Assembly: GCF_000685075.1 (NCBI RefSeq)
Contig: NZ_BAYD01000021.1
Span: 1-64,000 of the forward strand
Reading direction: 5' to 3'
Length of the DNA: 64,000 nucleotides
DNA from: Paraburkholderia oxyphila NBRC 105797
Lineage (GTDB): Bacteria > Pseudomonadota > Gammaproteobacteria > Burkholderiales > Burkholderiaceae
A model generated the notes under the pieces. That model made no database searches and was not told the origin of the DNA. It was given only the letters and a program-made list of their open reading frames with translations. The position numbers were made by a program, and so were the translations under genes. Below, piece by piece: positions 17,118 through 27,333 of this stretch (its first letter is position 1; each line of letters opens with the position of its first letter).

Positions 17118-17714
17118 TCAGGCCGCTGCGATCGCCTCACGCGCGCTCGCGAGCGCTGCGCTGGCTGCTTCCGGGCCCATGTTCAGGCCTTCGGCGTAGA
17201 TAAAGCTCACGTCGGTCATGCCGAGGAAGCCGAGGAACGACTTCAGGTACGGCGTCTGGCTGTCGTGCGGGGTGCCATGGTACTTGCCGCCGCGCGCCGA
17301 AACCACGAACACCTTCTTGCCCTTCACGAGGCCTTCGGGGCCATTCGCCGTGTATTGGAAGGTGATGCCGGCACGTGCGATCCAGTCGAAGTAGGTCTTC
17401 AGCTGCGACGAGATGCCGAAGTTGTACATCGGCGCACCGATCACGATGATGTCCGCGGCTTGCAGTTCGGCGATCAGCGCTTCGCTGCGTGCGGCGATGG
17501 CCTGCTGCTCCGGCGTGCGCTGCTCGGCCGGCGTGAAGAACGCGCCGAGCACGGCGTCGTCGAGGTGCGGCAGCGGTTGGGCTTGCAGGTTGCGCGCGAC
17601 AACCTTCGCGCCCGCGTTCGATTGTTGCAGCTTGTTCGTCAGTTCGTTGACGAGTTGCGTCGACTGGGCGCCTTGCGAGCGGGCGGCGGAATTGATTTGC
17701 AGGATCGTGGTCAT
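17118..17714 (-). CDS. azoR: FMN-dependent NADH-azoreductase
   Basis: 198-residue flavodoxin-like quinone/azo reductase. The FMN phosphate loop is NSAARSQGAQS near residues 8-18, the flavin-contacting segment is APMYNFGISSQLKTYFDWI, and the SARGGKY loop lies in the C-terminal half. It reduces quinones and azo dyes with NADH in the cytoplasm and is often induced by thiol stress. The ATG at 17714 has a GGAG ribosome binding site. No LysR regulator is next to it here, unlike many relatives. Confidence 0.92.
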   Translation of the reverse strand: MTTILQINSAARSQGAQSTQLVNELTNKLQQSNAGAKVVARNLQAQPLPHLDDAVLGAFFTPAEQRTPEQQAIAARSEALIAELQAADIIVIGAPMYNFGISSQLKTYFDWIARAGITFQYTANGPEGLVKGKKVFVVSARGGKYHGTPHDSQTPYLKSFLGFLGMTDVSFIYAEGLNMGPEAASAALASAREAIAAA

Positions 17715-17847
17715 GGTGGCTCCTTCGGGGTCTCAGTTGCGCAACGTTGCGCGAGTGAAGGCATTGTGTTTTTTTGCTGCGCGCCGAAAAAGTAGGCCGC
17801 CGATGACGGATTGTTGCAACGATAGAACAATCGCGAAGGCAAAAAGA

Positions 17848-17878
17848 AAGGCGGCGGGCCGGATGGCCTCGCCGCCTT
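17848..17878 (-). terminator. Terminator of the M61 peptidase gene
   Basis: On the minus strand AAGGCGGCG and CGCCGCCTT form a 9-bp stem followed by a T-rich tract (TTTCTTTTT), about 40 bases after the peptidase stop codon. Confidence 0.75.
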
Positions 17879-17918
17879 GCTTGCCGGGAGCGGGCCGTGC
17901 GCCCCGCCGCTCCTGCGA

Positions 17919-19709
17919 TCAGGCCGCCAGCCAGCGCTCGCGCAGCGCGCGCGGCGCCGGGCGCTTGTCGGTGACGCTGAGCTTGTAGCGCGCGATCTCG
18001 GGCGTATCGAGGGTCAGACGCGCGACGCGCAGCTCATCGCGGCGGAACGCGTGGATCTCCACCTTGGCGCCGGGCTGGTAGCGCGCGAGCAGCGTGTCGA
18101 GATTCGCGCCGGTGACGCGCAGGCCATCGAGCGCCACCAGCGCGTCGCCGGCCGAAAGCCCGGCCTTTTGCGCCGCGCCGCCCTCGTAGACGACCGCGAG
18201 CGTCGCCTCGGCGCCGCCGCGCAGGCGCGCGCCCAGCGACGGCTTCGCGCCGCGCTCGGGCTCGCCGTCGAGCTGCACGCCGAACGGCTCGAACAGCGTG
18301 GCGAGCGGCAGGTCGCGCGTGCCGTGCACGGCATCGGCGAACAGGCCGCCCAGTTCCACGCCCGTGGCTTCGGCGATCAGCGCCTCGACATCGTCCTCGC
18401 CCACGCCCACCGGCTTGCCGCGATAGAAGTCGCGGCCATAGCGCTGCCACAAGAGGCGCATCACGTCGTCGAGCGACTTGCGGCCATTGGTTTGCGCGCG
18501 GATGGCGAGGTCGAACGCGAGCGCGACGAGCGAGCCCTTCGTGTAGTAGCTCACGATCGCATTCGAGGCGTTCTCGTCCTGGCGGTAGTACTTGACCCAT
18601 GCGTCGAACGAGCTTTCGGCGACGCTCTGCTTCAGGCGGCCCGTGCCGCGCAGCACGCCGCTGACGGTCTTGCCGAGGAGCCCGAAGTAGTCGTCGACGG
18701 AAATGAGGCCGCTGCGCAGCAGCATCAGGTCGTCGTAGTAGGAGGTGAAGCCCTCGAACAGCCACAGCAGCGAGGTGTAGTCCTCGCGCGTGAGGTCGTA
18801 CGGCGCGAACGCGTCAGGCTTGATGCGCTTCACGTTCCACGTGTGGAAGTACTCGTGGCTGCACAGGCCGAGATAGGTGCGATAACCGTCCGTCATCTCG
18901 GGCTTGCCCTTCACGGGCAGATCGGTGCGATTGCAGATGAGCGCCGTGGACGCGCGGTGCTCGAGCCCGCCGTAGCCATCGCTCACGGCCTGCGTCATGA
19001 ACACGTAGCGCTCCATCGGCGCGCGTTTCGTGCGCGGCTCGAAGAGCGCGATTTGCGCCTCGCAGATCTTCTTCAGATCGGCGGCGAGGCGTTCGGTATC
19101 GAGCGCCACCACGCGGCCCGCGATCACGATGTCGTGCGGCACGCCGTGCGCCTTGAAGCTCGCGAGCGTGAATTCGCCGAGCGTGACGGGGTGGTCGATC
19201 AGCTCGTCGTAGCCCGACGCCGTGTATTCACCGAAGCCATAGCGCTTGGTGCCGCGTGCCTCCGCGAGCGCGGTGCCGACGCGCCAGTGGCGATACGCGT
19301 GGCCGTCGGGGCGCTGGATGTCGACCACGTGTTGCGCCCCCTCATGGCCGAGCGCCGCGAGAAACACGCTCGTGCCGTTGAAGAAGCCGACCGTGTCGTC
19401 CAGATGCGCCGCACGCACCGACATGTCCCACGCATAGACCTCGTAGCGCAGCGTGAGCGCGCCTTTCACGGGCGCGGCCTGCCACGTGTGCTTGTCGGTC
19501 TTGCCGATACGCACCTTGCGACCCGCTTCGTTGGTGGCGCGCACCGTGACGATGTTGCGCGCGAACTCGCGCACCATGTAGCTGCCCGGAATCCAGACGG
19601 GCAGCATGAAGCGCTGGCCGTCCGGCGCGGGATCCTCGACGGTGAGCGTCACTTCGAACAGGTGCGCGGCGGGGTTCTTCGGGATGATGGTGTATCGGAT
19701 CGGCTTCAT
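17919..19709 (-). CDS. M61 family glycyl aminopeptidase with PDZ domain
   Basis: 596-residue metallopeptidase. The N-terminal beta domain (about 1-170) begins MKPIRYTIIP and contains LPVWIPGSYMVREFARN. The gluzincin domain has the zinc motif HEYFHTWNVKRIKP near residue 290, followed by WLFEGFTSYY, whose Glu is the third zinc ligand. A C-terminal PDZ domain includes AGLSAGDALVALDGLRV. Family members cleave N-terminal Gly or Ala. No signal peptide is visible, so a cytoplasmic location is likely. Complete, with all metal ligands present. Confidence 0.9.
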   Translation of the reverse strand: MKPIRYTIIPKNPAAHLFEVTLTVEDPAPDGQRFMLPVWIPGSYMVREFARNIVTVRATNEAGRKVRIGKTDKHTWQAAPVKGALTLRYEVYAWDMSVRAAHLDDTVGFFNGTSVFLAALGHEGAQHVVDIQRPDGHAYRHWRVGTALAEARGTKRYGFGEYTASGYDELIDHPVTLGEFTLASFKAHGVPHDIVIAGRVVALDTERLAADLKKICEAQIALFEPRTKRAPMERYVFMTQAVSDGYGGLEHRASTALICNRTDLPVKGKPEMTDGYRTYLGLCSHEYFHTWNVKRIKPDAFAPYDLTREDYTSLLWLFEGFTSYYDDLMLLRSGLISVDDYFGLLGKTVSGVLRGTGRLKQSVAESSFDAWVKYYRQDENASNAIVSYYTKGSLVALAFDLAIRAQTNGRKSLDDVMRLLWQRYGRDFYRGKPVGVGEDDVEALIAEATGVELGGLFADAVHGTRDLPLATLFEPFGVQLDGEPERGAKPSLGARLRGGAEATLAVVYEGGAAQKAGLSAGDALVALDGLRVTGANLDTLLARYQPGAKVEIHAFRRDELRVARLTLDTPEIARYKLSVTDKRPAPRALRERWLAA

Positions 19710-19828
19710 CGGCAGGATCAGTGACGGGTTTGGTGAGCGATTGAGGCGAGCGCTGCGCCACTGGCAACCAGTGTCTGCAAGGCGCGCTCATGCGCGGCAA
19801 TCGCGAGCATTCGGAATAATCGGTGGAC

Positions 19829-19858
19829 AAAAAAGGCACCGGCCGCAAAAGCGGCCGG
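19829..19858 (-). terminator. Terminator downstream of dsbC
   Basis: CCGGCCGC (19839-19846) pairs with GCGGCCGG (19851-19858) around four A; read on the minus strand it is followed by a GTGCC-T6 tract. It lies just after the dsbC stop codon. Confidence 0.85.
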
Positions 19859-19875
19859 CAGGTTCGGTCGGGGCT

Positions 19876-20607
19876 TCAGCGCGCGGCGCTCAAGGCGCTT
19901 TCGAGCCGGTCGGCGCTAACCGCGCCCGGCAGCCGCGTCCCGTCCGCCAGGATCACGGTGGGCGTGCCGGTCACGTTCATCCTCGCGCCGAGCTTCAGAT
20001 TGCTGTCGATCGCGGCGGTGTTGCAGTTGCCCGAGGCGGTGGGCGCTTTACGGTCGACCATCCACGATTCCCACGCCTTCGCGCGGTCGGTCGAGCACCA
20101 GATCGACTTCGCCTTCACCGTGGAGTCGTTGGACAGCACGGGGTACAGGAAGGTGTAGACCGTCACGTTGTCGATGGACTTGAGCGTGCTTTCGAGCTGA
20201 TGGCAGTACGGGCAGTTCGGATCGGAGAACACGGCCATCTGGCGTTTGCCGTTGCCCTTCACGACCTTCACCGCGTTCTCGAGCGGCAGCTTCGAGAAGT
20301 CGACCTTGTTGAGCTCGGCGAGGCGCGCTTCGGTCAGGTTACGGTGCGCCTTGGTATCGACGAGGTCGCCCGTGAGCACGTAATCGCCGTTGGCATCGCT
20401 GTAGATGATCTGCGTGCCGAGGTTCACCTCATAGAGGCCGGCCACGGGCGCCTTCGTGATGCTCTTGATGTCGCCGCCGTCCACCCCGAGGCGCGACTGC
20501 AGTGCGGCCTTGATCTTGTCGGTGGTCTGGTCGGCCTGCGCCGAGCAGCCGAGCACCGAGGCGAGCGCCGCGAGAACGATCGCGGCAATGCGAATACGCT
20601 TTTGCAT
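19876..20607 (-). CDS. dsbC: Thiol:disulfide interchange protein DsbC
   Basis: 243-residue periplasmic disulfide isomerase. A signal sequence (MQKRIRIAAIVLAALASVLG) leads into the N-terminal dimerisation domain, which contains the typical YEVNLGTQIIYSDANGDY. The thioredoxin domain holds the active site NCPYC in VFSDPNCPYCHQLE and the cis-Pro loop VTGTPTVILADG. Start at ATG 20607 with AGGAAG upstream; a longer frame would add 15 unlikely residues. A second cysteine pair (WCSTD and GNC) matches the structural disulfide of DsbC. Confidence 0.93.
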   Translation of the reverse strand: MQKRIRIAAIVLAALASVLGCSAQADQTTDKIKAALQSRLGVDGGDIKSITKAPVAGLYEVNLGTQIIYSDANGDYVLTGDLVDTKAHRNLTEARLAELNKVDFSKLPLENAVKVVKGNGKRQMAVFSDPNCPYCHQLESTLKSIDNVTVYTFLYPVLSNDSTVKAKSIWCSTDRAKAWESWMVDRKAPTASGNCNTAAIDSNLKLGARMNVTGTPTVILADGTRLPGAVSADRLESALSAAR

Positions 20608-20838
20608 GTGATGCTTCCTGAATCTGGGACGCCTGGCGCAAACCGCGCACATTGCGTTCCGGGTGAAATTCGGGCATGGCCAGATATACGCCCATTCTAA
20701 GCTGCCCTGAACTGGAGCAACCGAAATACCCGCTGTGACCGGCGCAGTTGATGGCGCAACGGGTGGAGTTCGACGGGGTGGTGCCGAGAGGGCCAGCGCC
20801 GAGACGGCGAGCTCGCCGCTGCGCCGCGGCTTCGTTGC

Positions 20839-22011
20839 TCAGCCGAGCGCCGAAGCCACCAGCCAGCGCTTGACGAGTGGCTGCGCCCCGACGAACGCCA
20901 TGCCCGTGTTGCGCAGCACGCGCGCGAGCGTGCCCGGCACCGAGAAAAGCCGCTGCAAACCGTCGGTGGCAATGACGAGCTTCTGGATGTCTTCGCGGCG
21001 GCCGCGCTCATAGCGGCGTAGCAACACCGTATCGCCGAGGTCACGAAATGCTTCCTTCTGCGTGATGACGTCGACGAGCGCGGCCACGTCGCGCAGCCCC
21101 AGGTTCACGCCCTGCCCCGCGAGCGGGTGAATCAGGTGCGCGGCGTCGCCGACCAGCGCGACACGGGGCGCGATCAGGCGGTCGACGGTCTGCAAGGCCA
21201 GCGGGAAACCGCGCGCGGGCGTGACGCACTCGAGCGCGCCGTGCAGCTTCTGCGTCACGCGCTCGACTTCGGCCGCGAGCTGCTGCGGATCGAGCTTGAG
21301 CAGTTCATCGGCGTGCTCCGTCTGCGCCGACCAGACCAGCGAGACGTGCTGGTCCGGCAGCGGCAGCAGCGCAACGATCTCGCCGTCGCGGAACCATTGA
21401 TACGCACATTCGCCGTGCGGCCGTTCGGCGCGGAAGTTGGCGACCACGCCGGTCTGCCGGTAGTCGCGCCGCTCGACCTTCGAGCCGATCTGCGCGCGCA
21501 CCCACGAATGCGCGCCGTCGGCGCCCACGGCCAGATCGGCCTCGATCGTGCGGCCGTTCGCGAGACCGATCACGGCGGCGTCGGGCTTCACGTCGAGCGT
21601 CTGCGCACGCGCGTCGATCCACGTGAGATTGGGCTGGAAATGCAGCGCGGCATCGAGCGCGCGCTCCACCAGCGACGACTCGGCAATCCAGGCGAGCTGC
21701 GCCACCGAAGCCTGATACGCGGAAAAGTGCAGCTCCGCGGCGGCGTCGCCGAACACGCGCATGTCGTAGACGGGCGTGAGGCGCGCGGCGTCCACGGCCT
21801 GCCAGACCCGCAGCCGCTCGAACAGCGCGTGCGAGCTGCGCGAGAACGCATAGACGCGCGCATCGAAAACGGCGCCGGCGGGCAGCGGCGCGCACGGCTG
21901 CGCGAGCAGCGCCACGCGCAGGCCGCCCTGAGTCAGCGCGAGCGCCGCCGCCTTGCCGACGAGCCCGCCGCCGATCACGGCAACGTCAAAGGTCTGGTTG
22001 GTTGAAGTCAT
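20839..22011 (-). CDS. UbiH/UbiF/VisC/COQ6-family FAD-dependent monooxygenase
   Basis: 390-residue flavoprotein hydroxylase. It has the N-terminal Rossmann motif DVAVIGGGLVGKAAALAL, the middle motif DLAVGADGAHSWVR and the FAD-binding LVGDAAHLIHPLAGQGVNLGLRD near residue 285. Family members hydroxylate the ubiquinone ring at C5, C6 or C1; which position cannot be told from sequence alone, so no symbol is given. Beta-proteobacteria usually have two or three paralogues. It lies upstream of dsbC in the same direction with a gap of about 230 bases. Confidence 0.85.
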   Translation of the reverse strand: MTSTNQTFDVAVIGGGLVGKAAALALTQGGLRVALLAQPCAPLPAGAVFDARVYAFSRSSHALFERLRVWQAVDAARLTPVYDMRVFGDAAAELHFSAYQASVAQLAWIAESSLVERALDAALHFQPNLTWIDARAQTLDVKPDAAVIGLANGRTIEADLAVGADGAHSWVRAQIGSKVERRDYRQTGVVANFRAERPHGECAYQWFRDGEIVALLPLPDQHVSLVWSAQTEHADELLKLDPQQLAAEVERVTQKLHGALECVTPARGFPLALQTVDRLIAPRVALVGDAAHLIHPLAGQGVNLGLRDVAALVDVITQKEAFRDLGDTVLLRRYERGRREDIQKLVIATDGLQRLFSVPGTLARVLRNTGMAFVGAQPLVKRWLVASALG

Positions 22012-22404
22012 CCGCGCATTATAGCTGCGGGGGGTAGTCTGACAGGGCCGGATGGGCGGCCCGCCAAGTGGTCAGTTGCGGTGGGGCAAGAGCGCGGTGA
22101 GGTGTCGCAGGTCTCATGCTGTGCAGCCCGGGGAGACCCCGGTTTCCCCTTCCCACGCGTCGCAGCCGGCGAGGACCGGCTGCGTCCTTGAAGTCGCCCC
22201 GCCCCACGGCGATCAACGCCGCCGAACGGGTTACAATTGCCACTTTTCGAGCACAAAATCCGTACGAATTCGTGGGCCTCGTGGCCGCATGCGTACGTTT
22301 TGTCTCGTCCCCGAATTCCCCTTGCGGCTGTCGCGTTCCGGTCATCGCCGGACTGCAAACGACACGACGACCAGCCGTAACCAACTGATTCAAAAAGGTT
22401 TTCC
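22012..22404. other. 393-base intergenic region upstream of ychF
   Basis: Divergent spacer between the monooxygenase gene and ychF. No ORF here has convincing composition. A possible -10 box TACAAT lies near 22230 without an obvious -35. Nothing else recognised. Confidence 0.4.
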
Positions 22405-23499
22405 ATGAGCCTCAAATGCGGCATCGTCGGCTTGCCCAATGTCGGGAAGTCCACCCTGTTCAACGCGCTGACCAAGGCCGGCATCGCGGCTGAAAACTAC
22501 CCGTTCTGCACGATCGAGCCCAATGTCGGCGTGGTCGAAGTGCCGGATCCGCGCCTGAAGGCGCTCGCCGAGATCGTCAAGCCCGAGCGCGTCGTGCCGG
22601 CCGTGGTCGAGTTCGTCGATATCGCGGGTCTCGTCGCCGGCGCGAGCAAGGGCGAAGGGCTCGGCAACCAGTTCCTCGCGAACATTCGCGAAACCGACGC
22701 CATCACGCACGTCGTGCGCTGCTTCGAGGACGAAAACGTCATCCACGTCGCAGGCAAGGTCGATCCGCTCGCCGACATCGAAGTCATCAACACCGAACTC
22801 GCGCTGGCCGACCTCGGCACCGTCGAGAAGGCGCTCACGCGCTACTCGAAGGCCGCCAAGTCGGGCAACGACAAGGAAGCGGCGAAGCTCGTGGCCGTGC
22901 TCGAGAAGGTGCGCGCGCAGCTCGACCAGGCCAAGCCCGTTCGCGCGCTCGACCTGAACGAGGACGAACAGGCGCTCCTCAAGCCGTTCTGCCTGATCAC
23001 CGCGAAGAAGACCATGTACGTCGCGAACGTGAAGGACGACGGCTTCGAGAACAACCCCTACCTGGACACCGTGCGCAAGCACGCCGAAGCCGAAGGCTCG
23101 CCGGTGGTGGCCGTATGCGCGGCGATCGAAGCCGAAATCGCCGACCTCGACGACGAAGACAAGATCGCGTTCCTCGCCGACATGGGCATGGACGAGCCGG
23201 GCCTCGACCGCGTGATCCGCGCGGGCTTCAAGCTGCTCGGCCTGCAAACGTACTTCACGGCGGGCGTGAAGGAAGTGCGCGCGTGGACGATCCATGTGGG
23301 CGACACGGCACCGCAGGCAGCGGGCGTGATCCACACCGACTTCGAACGCGGCTTCATCCGTGCGCAGACCATCGCCTTTAACGACTATGTCCAGTTCAAG
23401 GGCGAAACCGGCGCGAAAGAAGCCGGCAAGATGCGCGCCGAAGGCAAGGAATACGTCGTGCACGATGGCGACGTGATGAACTTCCTGTTCAACGTTTAA
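22405..23499 (+). CDS. ychF: Redox-regulated ATPase YchF (Obg-like)
   Basis: 364 residues, the usual length. Walker A is GLPNVGKSTLFNALT (residues about 8-22), switch motif DIAGLVAGASKGEGLGNQFLANIRE, then a coiled-coil insert (about 130-200) and a C-terminal TGS domain (TYFTAGVKEVRAWTI onward). The NKxD motif is replaced by a NVKD-type sequence, consistent with ATP rather than GTP use. It binds ribosomes and is involved in oxidative stress control. About 40 bases upstream of ettA. Confidence 0.96.
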   Translation: MSLKCGIVGLPNVGKSTLFNALTKAGIAAENYPFCTIEPNVGVVEVPDPRLKALAEIVKPERVVPAVVEFVDIAGLVAGASKGEGLGNQFLANIRETDAITHVVRCFEDENVIHVAGKVDPLADIEVINTELALADLGTVEKALTRYSKAAKSGNDKEAAKLVAVLEKVRAQLDQAKPVRALDLNEDEQALLKPFCLITAKKTMYVANVKDDGFENNPYLDTVRKHAEAEGSPVVAVCAAIEAEIADLDDEDKIAFLADMGMDEPGLDRVIRAGFKLLGLQTYFTAGVKEVRAWTIHVGDTAPQAAGVIHTDFERGFIRAQTIAFNDYVQFKGETGAKEAGKMRAEGKEYVVHDGDVMNFLFNV

Positions 23500-23539
23500 G
23501 CGCGACGCCCTTTTTCCTCCCGTTTCCAAAGACACTCTC

Positions 23540-25204
<1,665 letters not shown>

Positions 25205-25249
25205 TCGACGCGCCGGTGCATCCGGCGATCGAATCTGGCGAAGGTAAAG

Positions 25250-25273
25250 AACGGCGGCCCACGGGCCGCCGTT
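25250..25273 (+). terminator. Hairpin downstream of ettA
   Basis: AACGGCGGCCC pairs with GGGCCGCCGTT across two unpaired bases. Only a weak T tract follows (CTGCTTT), so termination may be partial. Confidence 0.6.
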
Positions 25274-25379
25274 CTGCTTTGCGGCACGCGCGGCATGGCG
25301 GTTGCTCGAAGGCGTCTGCGGGTGTCCTGCGTGAGTCCTGCATTATCCCTTTCGTCCCCACCACCGCGAGGAAATCCCC

Positions 25380-26552
25380 ATGGCGATGCTGCCCCGTAAA
25401 AGGACCTGGTTCTTCGCGGCGATCGCCGTCGTGCTACTCGCGCTGCTCGCGGCACTCGGCGCGCTCTATGCGCTGCAACGCGAGGCGAAATCCTACGTCG
25501 AGCGCGCGCTCGCACCCGTGGGCACGGCGGCGCACATCGAGGTGGCCTTCGACCTCAGCTCCATCGAGCTGACCGATGTGCGACTGAAGCCGCCGCCCAA
25601 CTGGCCCACCGCCGACACGCTCCACGCCGCGCGCATCACGATCGCGCCCGATCTGCGCGCGCTGCTTGCGCATCGCGTGCACATCCGCGATGTGACCGTG
25701 CACGATTTCACGATGACGATCGTGCGCCGCGCGAACGGGTCCATCGCGCTGCTGCCGAATCTGCGCGCGGCCATGGCGCAAAGCGCCGCGCCCGTGTCCG
25801 GCACGAGCGGCGCAGCGGGCGAGAACATGCTGCCGCGCGAAAAGATCATCGACCACATCGGCTTCGAAAACGGCGTGTTCGAGTTCTACGACCGCTCAAT
25901 CAGCACGCCACCGTGGCACGTGACGGTGAATCGCGCACAAGGCAGCGTCGACCACGTGCACCTGCCCGCGCTCGCGGAAGCCACGAACGTCTCGGTCACG
26001 GGCAGCGTCGTCGGTCCCGCGCACACGGGCCGCGTCAGCTTCGAGGGCTGGGTGCAGATCGCGAGCAAGGACTCGCAGACGCATACGACGCTGCGCGGCG
26101 TCGATATCCGGACGATCGATCCGTATCTGCTGAAGAAGGCCGGCGCGCAGGCCGACGTGACGAGCGGCACGCTCGACCTCGATCTGAGCGCGACCGTGAA
26201 GGACTATCGCCTGCACGCCCCGGGCGCCGTCACGCTGCACAACCTGCAGCTCACGGAGAGCGCCAACCCCGTCGACACCTTCCTGTCGATTCCGACACGC
26301 GCCGCCGTGGCCGCGCTCAAGACGCACAAGGGCGACATCACGCTGCATTTCGTCCTCGATGGGAATTTGCACGACCCGAAGTTCAAGCTCAACGAAAGCC
26401 TGATGACGGAGCTGCGCGCAGGCTTTGCGCAGGCGCTGGGTGTGAGCGCGGAAGGCGTTGCGAAAGGCGCCGGGCAGACCGCGAAGGGGATCGCCGACGC
26501 TTTGCGCAACCTGCTGGGGCAGCCGGCCGCGCCGGCGCCCGCATCGAAATAG
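25380..26552 (+). CDS. AsmA/DUF748-like envelope protein, hypothetical
   Basis: 390 residues with an N-terminal transmembrane anchor (TWFFAAIAVVLLALLAALGALYAL) and a long, mostly beta-strand exported part. Segments such as IRDVTVHDFTMTIVRRANGSIALLPNL and ENGVFEFYDRSISTPPWHVTVNRAQG follow the pattern of AsmA-like and DUF748 proteins, which are linked to lipid transport between membranes. The C-terminus is an amphipathic Gly/Ala-rich tail. Start ATG 25380 has GAGGAA upstream. The family assignment is by pattern only; function is inference. Confidence 0.65.
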   Translation: MAMLPRKRTWFFAAIAVVLLALLAALGALYALQREAKSYVERALAPVGTAAHIEVAFDLSSIELTDVRLKPPPNWPTADTLHAARITIAPDLRALLAHRVHIRDVTVHDFTMTIVRRANGSIALLPNLRAAMAQSAAPVSGTSGAAGENMLPREKIIDHIGFENGVFEFYDRSISTPPWHVTVNRAQGSVDHVHLPALAEATNVSVTGSVVGPAHTGRVSFEGWVQIASKDSQTHTTLRGVDIRTIDPYLLKKAGAQADVTSGTLDLDLSATVKDYRLHAPGAVTLHNLQLTESANPVDTFLSIPTRAAVAALKTHKGDITLHFVLDGNLHDPKFKLNESLMTELRAGFAQALGVSAEGVAKGAGQTAKGIADALRNLLGQPAAPAPASK

Positions 26553-26592
26553 GTCACTCGCCGGCCGCTCGCGCAGGCGCGCAGACGCGCCC

Positions 26593-27216
26593 TCAGACCG
26601 GCAAGCCGAGCTCGCGCAGCTTCGCGTCGGTGCTTGCGTTGCTCGTGTGATGCACGCCGTGCCAGCCGAGCGCCGTGGCGGCCTGGGCGTTGCGCGCGCT
26701 GTCGTCGATGAAGACGAGCTCGCCGGGCGTCACGCCCGGCAATTGCGCCTCGATGCGGCGGAACATTTCATGGAAGATCGCCGGATCGGGCTTCACGAGC
26801 TTCACGCGCCCCGAGACAACGACGTCGCGGCAGCGCCTCAGAATGCCGAAGCGCTCCCACGCCCACGGAAACGTCTCCGCCGACCAGTTCGTGAGACCGA
26901 AGATCGGCACGTTGGCGGCCTCCAGACGCTCGAAAGTCGCCACGCCGCCTTCGAGCAGCCCGCCGATCATCTCGTGCCAGCGCTCATAGAACGCGCGAAT
27001 GCGCCCCTCGTGCTCGGGGTACCGGGCGACCAGCTCTTCGGTGCCCACGGCGATCGGCTCGCCGCCGTCCTGACGGACCACCCAGTCCATCGCACAGACA
27101 TGGGTGAGAAACCAGCGGCGTTCGTGATCGTCGGGAATCAGCTTGCGATAGAGATACTCGGGGCTCCAGTCCACCAGCACCCCGCCGAAGTCGAACACCA
27201 CCGCCTTGATCGCCAT
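26593..27216 (-). CDS. HAD-IA family hydrolase
   Basis: 207-residue haloacid-dehalogenase-like hydrolase. Motif I is VVFDFGGVLVDW near residue 8, motif II is the T of GLTNWSAETFP, motif III Lys is in KLVKPDPAIFHEMF, and the acidic motif IV is FIDDSARNAQAATALG. Relatives such as YihX dephosphorylate sugar phosphates; the substrate here is not predictable. I begin at ATG 27216, preceded by AAAGG; the longer frame runs into a tandem repeat and is unlikely to be coding. Confidence 0.85.
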   Translation of the reverse strand: MAIKAVVFDFGGVLVDWSPEYLYRKLIPDDHERRWFLTHVCAMDWVVRQDGGEPIAVGTEELVARYPEHEGRIRAFYERWHEMIGGLLEGGVATFERLEAANVPIFGLTNWSAETFPWAWERFGILRRCRDVVVSGRVKLVKPDPAIFHEMFRRIEAQLPGVTPGELVFIDDSARNAQAATALGWHGVHHTSNASTDAKLRELGLPV

Positions 27217-27265
27217 GCCTTTGCGCTCCGCTTTATGTTCCGCTCCAGGTTCCGCTTTGCACACC

Positions 27266-27307
27266 GCTTGATTGCACCAGCTTGATTGCACCAGCTTGAT
27301 TGCACCC
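27266..27307. repeat. Three tandem copies of a 14-base unit
   Basis: GCTTGATTGCACCA is repeated head to tail at 27266, 27280 and 27294, the last ending in CCC instead of CCA. It lies between the HAD hydrolase start and the aminopeptidase stop codon. It is a short variable-number type repeat with no coding role apparent. Confidence 0.85.
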
Positions 27308-27333
27308 GTTCTGGCCCGGGTGCGTGCGTCGCA

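Noticed and set aside
17877..19724. 615-codon plus-strand frame
   Set aside because: Mirror of the M61 peptidase gene, which has its zinc motif and full length on the minus strand.
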